In this document: positions 1 through 6,780 of the stretch, piece after piece
Position numbering within the stretch: the stretch's first letter is position 1
Layout: each line of letters starts with the position of its first letter
From: Candidatus Galligastranaerophilus intestinigallinarum
Lineage (GTDB): Bacteria > Cyanobacteriota > Vampirovibrionia > Gastranaerophilales > Gastranaerophilaceae
NCBI GenBank assembly: GCA_018715855.1
Contig: DVKW01000086.1
Span: 1 to 13,816, forward strand
Length of the DNA stretch: 13,816 bases
Reading direction: 5' to 3'
Notes under the pieces: generated by a model
Databases searched by the model: none
The model's input: only the letters and a program-made list of their open reading frames with translations
Told to the model about the DNA's origin: nothing
Made by a program: the position numbers and the translations under genes

Positions 1-225
1 AAAATGGTCTTGCACAAAATAAAAAACAATGCTTGAGCCCCACTCATGGTCCCACCAAGGGTGGGTTTTTGAATAAGAAAGAAAATCATATTTTAAAATA
101 TCACCTGTTTGAAAAAAGGTTTTACCGACTATTAATCTTGCAAAAAAATCGTAATCCACATAATCCATGCAGCTTCCAACCAAGAATAAATAAAGAAAAA
201 GTGTTATAAAAAATATAATTAACAT
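1..225 (-). CDS. N-terminal part of a polytopic membrane protein (3' end beyond window)
   Basis: An open frame runs from an ATG at 225 leftward to the window edge without a stop, giving 75 residues. Residues 1-19 are strongly hydrophobic (MLIIFFITLFLYLFLVGS), forming a signal anchor or first membrane helix. A soluble stretch follows with D-Y-D-F-F (24-28), K-T-F-F-Q-T-G-D (35-42), and H-P-W-W-D-H-E-W (55-62). The D-x-D-F-F...T-G/Q-T-G-D-I...H-x-W-x-D-H-E-W pattern is what I know from the first periplasmic loop of large multi-spanning membrane proteins resembling lipid-linked-sugar glycosyltransferases (GT-C/PMT-like, often annotated only as hypothetical). The function is an inference from that loop. 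The start is supported by GGAG 7 nt upstream and by a well-placed promoter. It is transcribed divergently from pheS. The frame is certain only as far as base 1. Confidence 0.72.
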   Translation of the reverse strand, partial: MLIIFFITLFLYLFLVGSCMDYVDYDFFARLIVGKTFFQTGDILKYDFLSYSKTHPWWDHEWGSSIVFYFVQDHF

Positions 226-249
226 GTAAAATCTCCGATAATAAAAAGG

Positions 250-278
250 ATTATAACAAAAAATTATTCACCTGTGCA
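250..278 (-). promoter_or_regulatory. Sigma-70-type promoter for the left-edge membrane protein
   Basis: On the minus strand a perfect -10 box TATAAT (255 to 250) lies 17 bp downstream of a 4/6 -35 match TGCACA (278 to 273). The predicted start of transcription is near 243. That leaves a leader of roughly 18 nt containing the GGAG ribosome binding site before the ATG at 225. The opposite, pheS-directed promoter in the same gap is much weaker by eye; candidates are TTCACC at 267-272 with TATCAT or CATTAT near 288-296. Confidence 0.55.
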
Positions 279-320
279 TTTTTTTGTTATCATTATAAAA
301 GTTAGAGGTGAAAGTTAAAA

Positions 321-1355
321 ATGGAAGAAAAAATTTTACAAATTAAAAAAGAAGCATTAACTGAAATTGAACAAGTTAAAAACCAAAAAGAACTTGATGA
401 AATAAGGAATAAATATTTATCAAGGGCTTCAGAATTAAACAACCTTAAAAAAGGCCTAAAAGATGTTGCACCCGAATTAAGGCCAAAAATAGGCGCTCTT
501 ACAAACGAAGTTTCAAAAGAAATTGAAGCTTTGGTTAATAAAAAAGCGGAAGAATTTTACCAAATAGAATTAAACAAAAAACTTGAAGCGGAAAAAATTG
601 ATGTTACCTTGCCTTCAACTTATGAACCATATGGGCATATTCACCCATTAACAAAAACAACAAATGAAATTGTTGAAATTTTTGAAATGCTCGGTTTTTC
701 ATTAATTAAAAACGAATATTCACCCGAAGTTGAAGTTGAAAAATATAATTTCGATTTGTTGAACGTTCCAAAAGAACACCCTGCACGTGATGTTCAAGAC
801 ACTTTTTATTCAAAATTGGCTAAAAATGTAATTTTAAGAAGCCAAACATCAAACGCACAAGTAAGGCAAATGCAAAATTCAAGACCGCCGATTAAAATAA
901 TATCCCCGGGCAGAGTTTACCGTTCAGAATCTGTTTCTGCAAGAAAAAACAACCTTTTCCACCAAATTGAAGGGTTATATGTTGATAAAAACGTAACTTT
1001 TGGCGACCTTAAAGGCGTTTTAAACGAATTTATCAGGTTATATTTTGGCTCAAGCCGCCCGACAAGATTTAGAAACAGCTTTTTCCCATTCACGGAACCC
1101 TCTGCTGAAGTTGATGTTCAATGCATTATGTGCCATGGCAAAGGCTGCCCAACCTGCTCCGGTACGGGTTGGTTAGAAATTTTGGGTTCAGGCATGGTTG
1201 ACCCTAATGTTTTAAGAGCAGTTGATATAGACCCTGATGTTTATACAGGTTTTGCATTTGGCATGGGAATTGAAAGATTAACCATGCTAAAATATGCAAT
1301 AGACGATATAAGACTATTCTTTAACAACGATATAAGGTTTTTGAACCAATTCTAA
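321..1355 (+). CDS. pheS: Phenylalanine--tRNA ligase alpha subunit
   Basis: This is the catalytic subunit of the cytoplasmic (alpha-beta)2 enzyme that attaches phenylalanine to tRNA-Phe using ATP. The 344 residues match the usual family length. The N-terminal ~90 residues are a charged helical tRNA-binding coiled coil. The class II core follows, with the conserved H-P-A-R-D...D-T-F-Y segment (153-163), motif 2 G-R-V-Y-R (197-201) with F-H-Q-I-E-G (213-218), and motif 3 G-F-A-F-G-M-G-I-E-R-L (310-320). A four-cysteine knuckle (C268, C271, C276, C279) precedes G-T-G-W-L-E-I-L-G, as in many bacterial PheS. The start has an AGAGGTG-like ribosome binding site 10 nt upstream. The beta-subunit gene pheT is not next to it. 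An 18-nt gap leads into a MATE transporter, probably co-transcribed. Recognition of the family is secure. Confidence 0.98.
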   Translation: MEEKILQIKKEALTEIEQVKNQKELDEIRNKYLSRASELNNLKKGLKDVAPELRPKIGALTNEVSKEIEALVNKKAEEFYQIELNKKLEAEKIDVTLPSTYEPYGHIHPLTKTTNEIVEIFEMLGFSLIKNEYSPEVEVEKYNFDLLNVPKEHPARDVQDTFYSKLAKNVILRSQTSNAQVRQMQNSRPPIKIISPGRVYRSESVSARKNNLFHQIEGLYVDKNVTFGDLKGVLNEFIRLYFGSSRPTRFRNSFFPFTEPSAEVDVQCIMCHGKGCPTCSGTGWLEILGSGMVDPNVLRAVDIDPDVYTGFAFGMGIERLTMLKYAIDDIRLFFNNDIRFLNQF

Positions 1356-1373
1356 AAACTGTATAGAGGATAT

Positions 1374-2723
1374 ATGGCAACAAAAGAATTAACATCGGGC
1401 AAACCGCTTAAATTGATTTTTCTTTTTATGCTGCCGATGTTTTTCGGAAATTTATTTCAACAAATTTATAATTTGGCTGATGCCTTAATTGTGGGAAGAA
1501 CAATCGGGCTTGAAGCACTAGCTGCGGTTGGGGCAACATCGCCCATGATTTTTCTTGTAATAAGTTTCATTTTTGCATCCACCCAAGGTTTTGCAGTTGT
1601 AACGGCTCAAAGGTTCGGTGCAAGAGATTATGAAAACGTAAGAAAATCTGTTGCAGCAGGTTTTATTTTATCTTTTGTATTAACCCTAATTATGACCGCA
1701 ATTTCACTTCCTTTTGTTCAACAAATGCTTGATATTTTAAGAACACCCGATGATATCATAAATTTAGCCCATGATTACCTTTTTATAATGTTTGCAGGAA
1801 TTATTGCAACGGTTTTTTATAACCTTTCATCTAATATAATAAGGGCTTTGGGAGATAGCAAAACACCGCTTTATTTTTTAATTTTTGCATCGATTTTAAA
1901 TATATTTTTAGACCTTCTTTTTATTTTAAAATTTCATTTGGGGGTAGCAGGTGCCGCTTGGGCAACCGTTATTTCTCAAGCTGTTTCAACCGTTCTTTGT
2001 ATATTTTTCATGTTTAAAAAATTCCCTGTTTTAAAATTGAAAAAAGAAGATTGGCAAGTTGATAAAGATTTTCTTTATGAACATTTAAGAGTGGGCATTC
2101 CAATGGGCTTTCAGATGTCTGTTTTAACAATTGGAATTATTGCGCTTCAATATGTTTTAAACGGGTTCGGTTCAACGGCAATTGCCGCTTTTACAACCGC
2201 AATGAGGGTTGATCAATTGGTTTCTCAAAGTTTATTGGCACTTGGCGCAGCTGCCGCAACTTTTACTGCTCAAAATTACGGCGCAGGCAAAATGAAAAGA
2301 ATAAGAGAAGGCGCAAGAGCGAGTGTTTTAATAGCTTTTATTATAAGCATTTTTTGTGCGGTTTTTGTTTTAACATTGGGCGAAACCGTTGTTAATCTTT
2401 TTATGGATGTAAAAAACGAAGAGGTTACAAGGCTTGCAATGCAATATTTGCACATCATAATTATTTTCTTTTTCTTCCTTGGCTTATTGTTAATTTACAG
2501 AAACATTTTGCAAGGCATGGGAAATGTTATGGCGCCTTTGTTTTCAGGAATTGCAGAATTAATTATGAGAGCGCTTGCCGCCTTTAAATTGGGAGAAATT
2601 TTGGGCTACACGGGAATTTGCCTTGCAACGCCCGCAGCTTGGATTTCAGCCGCCATTGTTTTATATGTCGGCTATAAAATAAGCCTTATGAAAAATTTAA
2701 AAAAATTAAGAAAAACAGCCTAA
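1374..2723 (+). CDS. MATE-family multidrug/cation efflux transporter
   Basis: This 449-residue inner-membrane protein fits two MatE domains and about 12 transmembrane helices, the usual size for MATE exporters, which expel drugs or metabolites in exchange for Na+ or H+. The N-terminal signature is typical: P-M-F-F-G-N-L-F-Q-Q-I-Y-N (residues 21-33), then A-D-A-L-I-V-G-R. The second half restarts with a similar pattern near residues 238-275 (G-I-P-M-G-F-Q...T-A-M-R-V-D-Q). It resembles the MepA/DinF-like branch common in anaerobes. The substrate cannot be read from sequence. The start is supported by an AGAGGA element 3-4 nt before the ATG, a tight spacing that the final gene of the window shares. 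It follows pheS by 18 nt, and its stop overlaps the stop of the convergent metallopeptidase gene by 4 bp, with no recognisable terminator hairpin between them. Confidence 0.94.
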   Translation: MATKELTSGKPLKLIFLFMLPMFFGNLFQQIYNLADALIVGRTIGLEALAAVGATSPMIFLVISFIFASTQGFAVVTAQRFGARDYENVRKSVAAGFILSFVLTLIMTAISLPFVQQMLDILRTPDDIINLAHDYLFIMFAGIIATVFYNLSSNIIRALGDSKTPLYFLIFASILNIFLDLLFILKFHLGVAGAAWATVISQAVSTVLCIFFMFKKFPVLKLKKEDWQVDKDFLYEHLRVGIPMGFQMSVLTIGIIALQYVLNGFGSTAIAAFTTAMRVDQLVSQSLLALGAAAATFTAQNYGAGKMKRIREGARASVLIAFIISIFCAVFVLTLGETVVNLFMDVKNEEVTRLAMQYLHIIIIFFFFLGLLLIYRNILQGMGNVMAPLFSGIAELIMRALAAFKLGEILGYTGICLATPAAWISAAIVLYVGYKISLMKNLKKLRKTA

Positions 2724-3457
2724 ATTAAAGGGGTTTTGGTTTTTAATTTTCTTTTTAAAATTTCAGCTTCAGGCATTAATTTATATAAAAGCTTCCAAAA
2801 GTTTTCTTTGTGGTTTTTTTCAACCGTATGGCAAAGTTCATGCAATAAAACGTAATCAATAAATTCATTATCTAAAAGCATTAAATTTATGTTTAAATTA
2901 ATGTTATTAACGCCGGAACAGCTTCCCCAGCGGGTTTTATGGGTTTTTAGAGAAAGTTTATTATATTTAAAATTGTATTTATGTGCTAATTCATTAAGCC
3001 TTTTTGGAAGATAATCTTTTGCTTCCATATAAAGGGCTTTTTTTAGTGCCAGTTTTAATTTTTCTTGGTTTTCTTTTGAATAAAAATTTGAATTAAATGG
3101 GTATAAAAAATAAACTACTCCCTGTTTTGTTTTTATAACAGGTTCTAAAACAAGCGATGGTTTAATTACAAGGTTATTTGTTTTTGTTTTAAAATTTTCA
3201 TCTATTAAATTAAATTCATATTGTTCAAGGGTTTTTTCTATCCAGCTTTGTTTTTTAAAAACAAAAGTTTCAGCGTCTTTATAGCTTAAATAATAAGGCA
3301 TGGAAACTCTTATATGAAAGCGGTCTTTAACTGTAATTTTAAGAGATTTGGAACTTTTTGATTTTACATATTTATATTCAACATCATCTATTAAAACAAC
3401 TTTATTGGCTGCTTTTTTAGTTCTTGTTTTAGGTTTTAAAAAATCAAAAATTCCCAT
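2720..3457 (-). CDS. YgjP-like zinc metallopeptidase domain protein (formerly DUF45)
   Basis: The C-terminal third carries the gluzincin-type signature of the YgjP/SprT-like group. W-G-S-C-S (residues 177-181 counted from this ATG) is followed by H-E-L-C-H (206-210) and a third ligand His in K-N-H-K-E-N-F-W (214-221). The two HExxH histidines and H216 would bind zinc, and the glutamate is catalytic. The middle has the family's usual beta-rich N-domain and a helix with S-W-I-E-K (71-75). The protein is cytoplasmic with no signal peptide, and its N-terminus is very basic. Its cellular role is unknown in most bacteria. I chose ATG 3457 over the in-frame TTG at 3463 because no Shine-Dalgarno serves either codon and a perfect TATAAT lies 10 nt upstream of the ATG, which suits leaderless initiation at AUG. 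It follows the iron-sulfur gene by about 20 nt, so read-through expression is also likely. Confidence 0.88.
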   Translation of the reverse strand: MGIFDFLKPKTRTKKAANKVVLIDDVEYKYVKSKSSKSLKITVKDRFHIRVSMPYYLSYKDAETFVFKKQSWIEKTLEQYEFNLIDENFKTKTNNLVIKPSLVLEPVIKTKQGVVYFLYPFNSNFYSKENQEKLKLALKKALYMEAKDYLPKRLNELAHKYNFKYNKLSLKTHKTRWGSCSGVNNINLNINLMLLDNEFIDYVLLHELCHTVEKNHKENFWKLLYKLMPEAEILKRKLKTKTPLI

Positions 3458-3467
3458 ATTCAAAAGA

Positions 3468-3498
3468 ATTATAGCATGTTAATCTTCAATTATTTCAA
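3468..3498 (-). promoter_or_regulatory. Possible internal promoter for the YgjP-like gene
   Basis: The minus strand has a perfect -10 box TATAAT (3473 to 3468) in the short gap behind the iron-sulfur gene. TTGAAA (3498 to 3493), a 5/6 match to the -35 box, lies 19 bp upstream, slightly too far. Transcription would begin about 3461, 2-5 nt before the ATG at 3457, so the transcript would be essentially leaderless. Confidence 0.4.
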
Positions 3499-4531
3499 CA
3501 AAATTATGAAGAAAATCCGCCAAATCAAACGCTTTAATTTTTGCGCCTTCAAGTTTTATTCCGTATTTTAAGCTCCAAAGGCAAGTGGGGCAAGTAGTTA
3601 AAACGGTATCAGAATTTGTTTTTAAAACATTTTGAATTTTTTCTTTCGATAAAATTGTGGCGGTTTTTATATGCCTTGTGAAAAAATCTCCCCCAAAACC
3701 GCAGCAATCATCAAATTTATTAAGTCTTTTATAAGAAAGGTTTTCTATATGAGATAAAATTTCTTCAATTTCCAAAAATTTATTCATATCAAGGTGGCAT
3801 GGTTTATGAAAAGTAATTTTAAAGGGTTTAATTGCTCTTAATTTTTTATTTTTGTAAAAATCCGTAAAATAGACAATTTTTTCTTTATTAACACCTTCAT
3901 AATTTAAAACGGTGTCATAGCAGGTGGCGCAATCAAAAATGATTTTATCAAATTTTTCAAACCTTCTTAAGTTTCTTTTTTTATATTTTTCATAAACATC
4001 AATTCTTCCTTTAACAAAAAAAGGAAGCCCGCAGCAATCAAAATTTTCTTCTTTAAATTTATAGGGTATTTCAAATTTATTGTTAATTGATTTTGTTGCA
4101 CAACCGTTGAAATGCGCAATATTAAAGGGAGTTTCACCCTTTTTAATTTTTTTATAATAACTTCTTTTAAAAGGATATTTAACCTTATATAAAGCCCAAA
4201 GTGAAAACATTTTGATTTTAAAAACAAGGGGCGAATTCAAAAATTTTTCAAAAGGTGTTTGGAATTCATTTTTAATTTCCGCAAAAATTTTAACCGCATC
4301 GATATCAGATGGGCAAGCAGCTTTGCATTTTTTACAATTCAAGCAAAGGTCTAAATTATATTTAATTCTTTTATCAAATTTTAATTGTTTTTTTATTAAG
4401 CCCAAAAGCTGCAAAAATTTTCCTCTTGAAACGGATGTTTCCGTTTTTTTTGCTTTATATACGGGGCAAACATCCATGCAAAGGCCGCAGCGAGAGCAAT
4501 TAACAATATTTTTAATAAGTTCTTTATTCAT
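3479..4531 (-). CDS. (Fe-S)-binding oxidoreductase subunit, GlcF/LutA/HdrB-like (two 4Fe-4S plus two CCG domains)
   Basis: The 350 residues fit the class of iron-sulfur subunits that pass electrons from a flavoprotein (glycolate or lactate oxidase, or heterodisulfide-reductase-type enzymes). Two ferredoxin motifs lie at the N-terminus: C12-x2-C15-x2-C18-x3-C22-P and C63-x2-C66-x2-C69-x3-C73-P. Two cysteine-rich CCG domains follow. The first has C144, C166-C167-G and C201-x2-C204; the second has C245-H, C276-C277-G-F-G-G and C314-P-T-C317. All key cysteines are present. It is cytoplasmic or membrane-peripheral with no signal peptide; a hydrophobic stretch around 101-116 may be a surface helix. 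The usual FAD partner (GlcD-like) is not in the window, so the substrate is unknown. It is first in a minus-strand operon with the YgjP-like gene. It starts at ATG 4531 without a Shine-Dalgarno. Confidence 0.88.
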   Translation of the reverse strand: MNKELIKNIVNCSRCGLCMDVCPVYKAKKTETSVSRGKFLQLLGLIKKQLKFDKRIKYNLDLCLNCKKCKAACPSDIDAVKIFAEIKNEFQTPFEKFLNSPLVFKIKMFSLWALYKVKYPFKRSYYKKIKKGETPFNIAHFNGCATKSINNKFEIPYKFKEENFDCCGLPFFVKGRIDVYEKYKKRNLRRFEKFDKIIFDCATCYDTVLNYEGVNKEKIVYFTDFYKNKKLRAIKPFKITFHKPCHLDMNKFLEIEEILSHIENLSYKRLNKFDDCCGFGGDFFTRHIKTATILSKEKIQNVLKTNSDTVLTTCPTCLWSLKYGIKLEGAKIKAFDLADFLHNFVEIIED

Positions 4532-4554
4532 ATAATTTGTAGTATAATTTTACC
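4532..4554. promoter_or_regulatory. 23-bp divergent promoter with overlapping -10 boxes
   Basis: Only 23 bp separate two divergent start codons (4531 on minus, 4555 on plus). On the plus strand TATAAT (4543-4548) ends 6 nt before ATG 4555. On the minus strand TATACT (4546 to 4541) ends 9 nt before ATG 4531. The two -10 boxes share 4 bp. Neither gene has room for a ribosome binding site, so both transcripts would be leaderless or nearly so. Any -35 element would lie inside the opposite coding region, and I see no good -35 match on either side. Confidence 0.5.
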
Positions 4555-4722
4555 ATGAAAAAAGCACAGATAATGTTGGAATATTTGTTATTTTTCCTTG
4601 TAGTAACCGTTCTTTGCGTTTTAATTACCATGCTCTGGAACAGAAGCGCTATTATAAGGGGCAGCACGTTTGGTGTGGAAGATAAAAATAATTCTGTTCA
4701 TGTACGCCCTTTTTCGGAATAA
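4555..4722 (+). CDS. 55-aa Flp-type pilin-like (type IVb prepilin signature) small protein
   Basis: A short open frame fills the gap between the divergent promoter and the first dehydrogenase. Its N-terminus MKKAQIMLEY reads as a class III/type IV prepilin signal: a short basic leader, Ala4 in place of the usual Gly, then Gln5-Ile-Met-Leu-Glu9-Tyr10. This puts Glu at mature position +5 and Tyr at +6, the E-Y signature of Flp/TadE-like pilins. A hydrophobic helix (11-28) follows, then a 25-residue polar tail. The mature protein would be about 51 residues, within the Flp range. It would be a membrane or surface-fibre subunit processed by a prepilin peptidase. No pilus machinery is in the window. 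Its stop is 5 nt before the dehydrogenase ATG, so the three genes form one operon. The frame is my own translation; family membership is inferred from one motif. Confidence 0.62.
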   Translation: MKKAQIMLEYLLFFLVVTVLCVLITMLWNRSAIIRGSTFGVEDKNNSVHVRPFSE

Positions 4723-4727
4723 AAAAA

Positions 4728-5738
4728 ATGAGAAGCGCAGTTTTAAAAAATAAAAAAATAACAATTGAAAATAAACAAATACCAAACCTTAAAGACAAAA
4801 AAGGCGCAATAATTAAAGTTTTAATTTGCGGGCTTTGCGGTTCGGATATTGTTAAAATTAACCATTCAACCCCCGAAAATGAAGGCAAAATAAGCCTTGG
4901 CCATGAAATTGTGGGGGAAATTGTTGATATAAATGTTGAAATTAAAGGAACGGGCGCAACAGAACCTTTTAAAAAAGGCGATATCGTTGCAATGGGGCAC
5001 CATTACCCTTGCTTTAAATGCAAATATTGCACCCATGGGAACTATTCCATGTGCGAAACCTTTATAAATTCAAATATTCACCCCGGAGGTTTCAGCGAAT
5101 ATATTTATGCGGATTCAAACCACTTAAAAAACACGGTTTTTAAAAAACCGGAAAATTTAACCAATGTTGAATTTTCATTTTTAGAGCCCTTATCTTGCTG
5201 CATTAGAGCAATAAAACGCTCAGGGCTTGTATTTAACAATAAAGAATTAAACAAAACCTATAGTGCGCTTGTTTTAGGCTTGGGTTCAATCGGAATTTTA
5301 ATGGCACAAGCAATTAAAGCCTTTGGTGCAAATACATTCGGGTTTGATATTAATGAAAAAAGGCAGGAATTCATAAAAAACTATGGAATAAATTTTGATA
5401 AAAACATTAAATACGACCTCATTTTTATGACATCAGGCGCTTCTAAAGCAATTGATTCTGCAATGAATTTAATTGATAAAGGCGGCAAAATTGTTGTTTT
5501 TTCATCCGTTCCTGATGATTTTAAAGGTTATTTTAACAACGATATTTATTATAAAGAACTTAATGTTTTAGGAAGTTATTCGCCATCGCCTGATGATTTA
5601 AAAATGTCTTATGAATTTTTGAAATTAGGTTTTGTTAATGTTAAAAATATATCTGCAAAGTATAGTCTGGAAAATTTAGAAAATGCAATTAACGATACAA
5701 GACAAGGAAAAATTTTAAAGGGGTATATTGAACTATGA
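4728..5738 (+). CDS. Zinc-dependent medium-chain alcohol/polyol dehydrogenase (first of tandem pair)
   Basis: This 336-residue member of the zinc-containing MDR family oxidises an alcohol or polyol using NAD(P). The GroES-like N-domain has catalytic-zinc ligands Cys37 (G-L-C-G-S-D), His59-Glu60 (G-H-E) and Glu153 (L-E-P). The structural-zinc lobe has Cys95, Cys98, Cys101 and Cys109. The Rossmann domain has G-L-G-S-I-G (184-189), and Asp207 at the end of the second strand (F-G-F-D) favours NAD over NADP. Closest in feel are the sorbitol, threonine and galactitol-1-phosphate dehydrogenases, but the substrate cannot be assigned. The start is ATG 4728, 5 nt after the pilin-like stop, with only a weak CGGA upstream, so translation is probably coupled. 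The stop overlaps the next gene's start as ATGA. Confidence 0.9.
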   Translation: MRSAVLKNKKITIENKQIPNLKDKKGAIIKVLICGLCGSDIVKINHSTPENEGKISLGHEIVGEIVDINVEIKGTGATEPFKKGDIVAMGHHYPCFKCKYCTHGNYSMCETFINSNIHPGGFSEYIYADSNHLKNTVFKKPENLTNVEFSFLEPLSCCIRAIKRSGLVFNNKELNKTYSALVLGLGSIGILMAQAIKAFGANTFGFDINEKRQEFIKNYGINFDKNIKYDLIFMTSGASKAIDSAMNLIDKGGKIVVFSSVPDDFKGYFNNDIYYKELNVLGSYSPSPDDLKMSYEFLKLGFVNVKNISAKYSLENLENAINDTRQGKILKGYIEL

Positions 5739-6772
5739 AAATGAAAGCCATAATGTTTTATGCCCCGAAAGATATAAGATATGAAGAGGTTAATGTTCCT
5801 GAACCAAACGAAGGCGAAGTTTTAGTTAAAGTTGAAGCAGCCTTAACTTGCGGAACAGACGTTAAAACGTATAGAAGAGGCCACCCTGTTTTAATTAAAA
5901 AAACACCGTCAGGTTTCGGGCATGAATTTTCGGGAACAATTGCAAAACTGGGCGAAAACGTTGAAGGGTTTAATGTTGGCGACAGAGTGGTTGCGGCAAA
6001 TTCTGCTCCTTGCGGAGAATGTTTTTTCTGCAAAAAAGGCGAAGAAAATTTATGCGAAAATTTGGAGCTTTTAAATGGTGCATACGCACAATATATTTTA
6101 ATTCCAAAAAATATTGTTCAAAAAAACTTAATTAAAATTCCTGAAAACCTTCCTTTTAAATTGGCGGCATTTACGGAACCTTTATCAAATGTTGTTCACG
6201 GCATTTCAAGAACACCGATAAATAAAGGCGACACCGTTGGCGTTATTGGCATTGGCCCAATTGGTTTAATGTTTTGTGCGCTTGCAAAATTAAAAGGTGC
6301 AAAAGTTATTGCAATGGGCAGAAACCCCTTAAAATTAAAACTTGCAAAAGAATTTGCCCATGCAGATGAAGTTATAGATTTAAAAAAATATAACGACCCG
6401 ACAGAAATAATTCTTTCCATGACTGAAGAAAAAAGGGGCTTGGATGTTGCAATTGAATGTGTGGGTTTGCCTGAAATTTGGGAATCAATGTTTAAAATTG
6501 TTCGCCGTGGCGGCTGCGTTCATTTGTTTGGGGGCTGCGCTTCAGGCACAAGCGTAAATATTGACACAAAAAGGCTTCATTATGATGAAGTAAACATTAT
6601 AAGCGTGTTTCACCACACACCGAAATATTTTAGAGAAGCACTAAATCTTATTGCAACAAAACAAATTGATGTTGAAAAATTAATTACAAAAACCCTGCCT
6701 CTAAAATACACAAAGCGTGCGCTTGAAATGCAGCAAAACGGCGAAGCCATAAAGGTTTTGATTGAACCGTAG
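5735..6772 (+). CDS. Zinc-dependent medium-chain dehydrogenase (second of tandem pair)
   Basis: This 345-residue MDR enzyme has catalytic-zinc residues Cys39 (T-C-G-T-D), His63-Glu64 (G-H-E) and Glu148 (T-E-P-L), and structural-zinc Cys93, Cys96, Cys99 and Cys107. The nucleotide fold has G-I-G-P-I-G (172-177). After the second strand it carries M-G-R-N (194-197) with no acidic residue, so NADP(H) use is plausible, unlike its upstream neighbour. It overlaps that neighbour by 4 bp (ATGA). An AAAGGGG ribosome binding site lies at 5717-5723, 11 nt before ATG 5735. A second ATG at 5741 is further from it and less likely. The two proteins are clearly diverged, so a recent duplication is unlikely. 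A two-step oxidation and reduction on the same or related polyol, changing cofactor, is an inference from their pairing. No terminator is obvious after the stop, and the tRNA promoter starts 8 bp on. Confidence 0.9.
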   Translation: MKMKAIMFYAPKDIRYEEVNVPEPNEGEVLVKVEAALTCGTDVKTYRRGHPVLIKKTPSGFGHEFSGTIAKLGENVEGFNVGDRVVAANSAPCGECFFCKKGEENLCENLELLNGAYAQYILIPKNIVQKNLIKIPENLPFKLAAFTEPLSNVVHGISRTPINKGDTVGVIGIGPIGLMFCALAKLKGAKVIAMGRNPLKLKLAKEFAHADEVIDLKKYNDPTEIILSMTEEKRGLDVAIECVGLPEIWESMFKIVRRGGCVHLFGGCASGTSVNIDTKRLHYDEVNIISVFHHTPKYFREALNLIATKQIDVEKLITKTLPLKYTKRALEMQQNGEAIKVLIEP

Positions 6773-6780
6773 ATTTTTTC

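Noticed and set aside
2716..2752. AT-rich dyad AAATTAAA / TTTAATTT at the convergent stops as a terminator
   Set aside because: All A-T stem with a large loop, overlapping coding sequence; the symmetry is expected by chance at this base composition.
3458..3463. TTG start two codons upstream for the YgjP-like gene
   Set aside because: No SD, and it lies at or before the predicted transcript start; ATG 3457 is the simpler choice, though a two-residue difference cannot be excluded.
4212..4535. 107-codon plus-strand frame opposite the iron-sulfur gene
   Set aside because: It is antisense to a gene with all family motifs, its own translation shows no domain, and the long frame follows from codon bias on the other strand.
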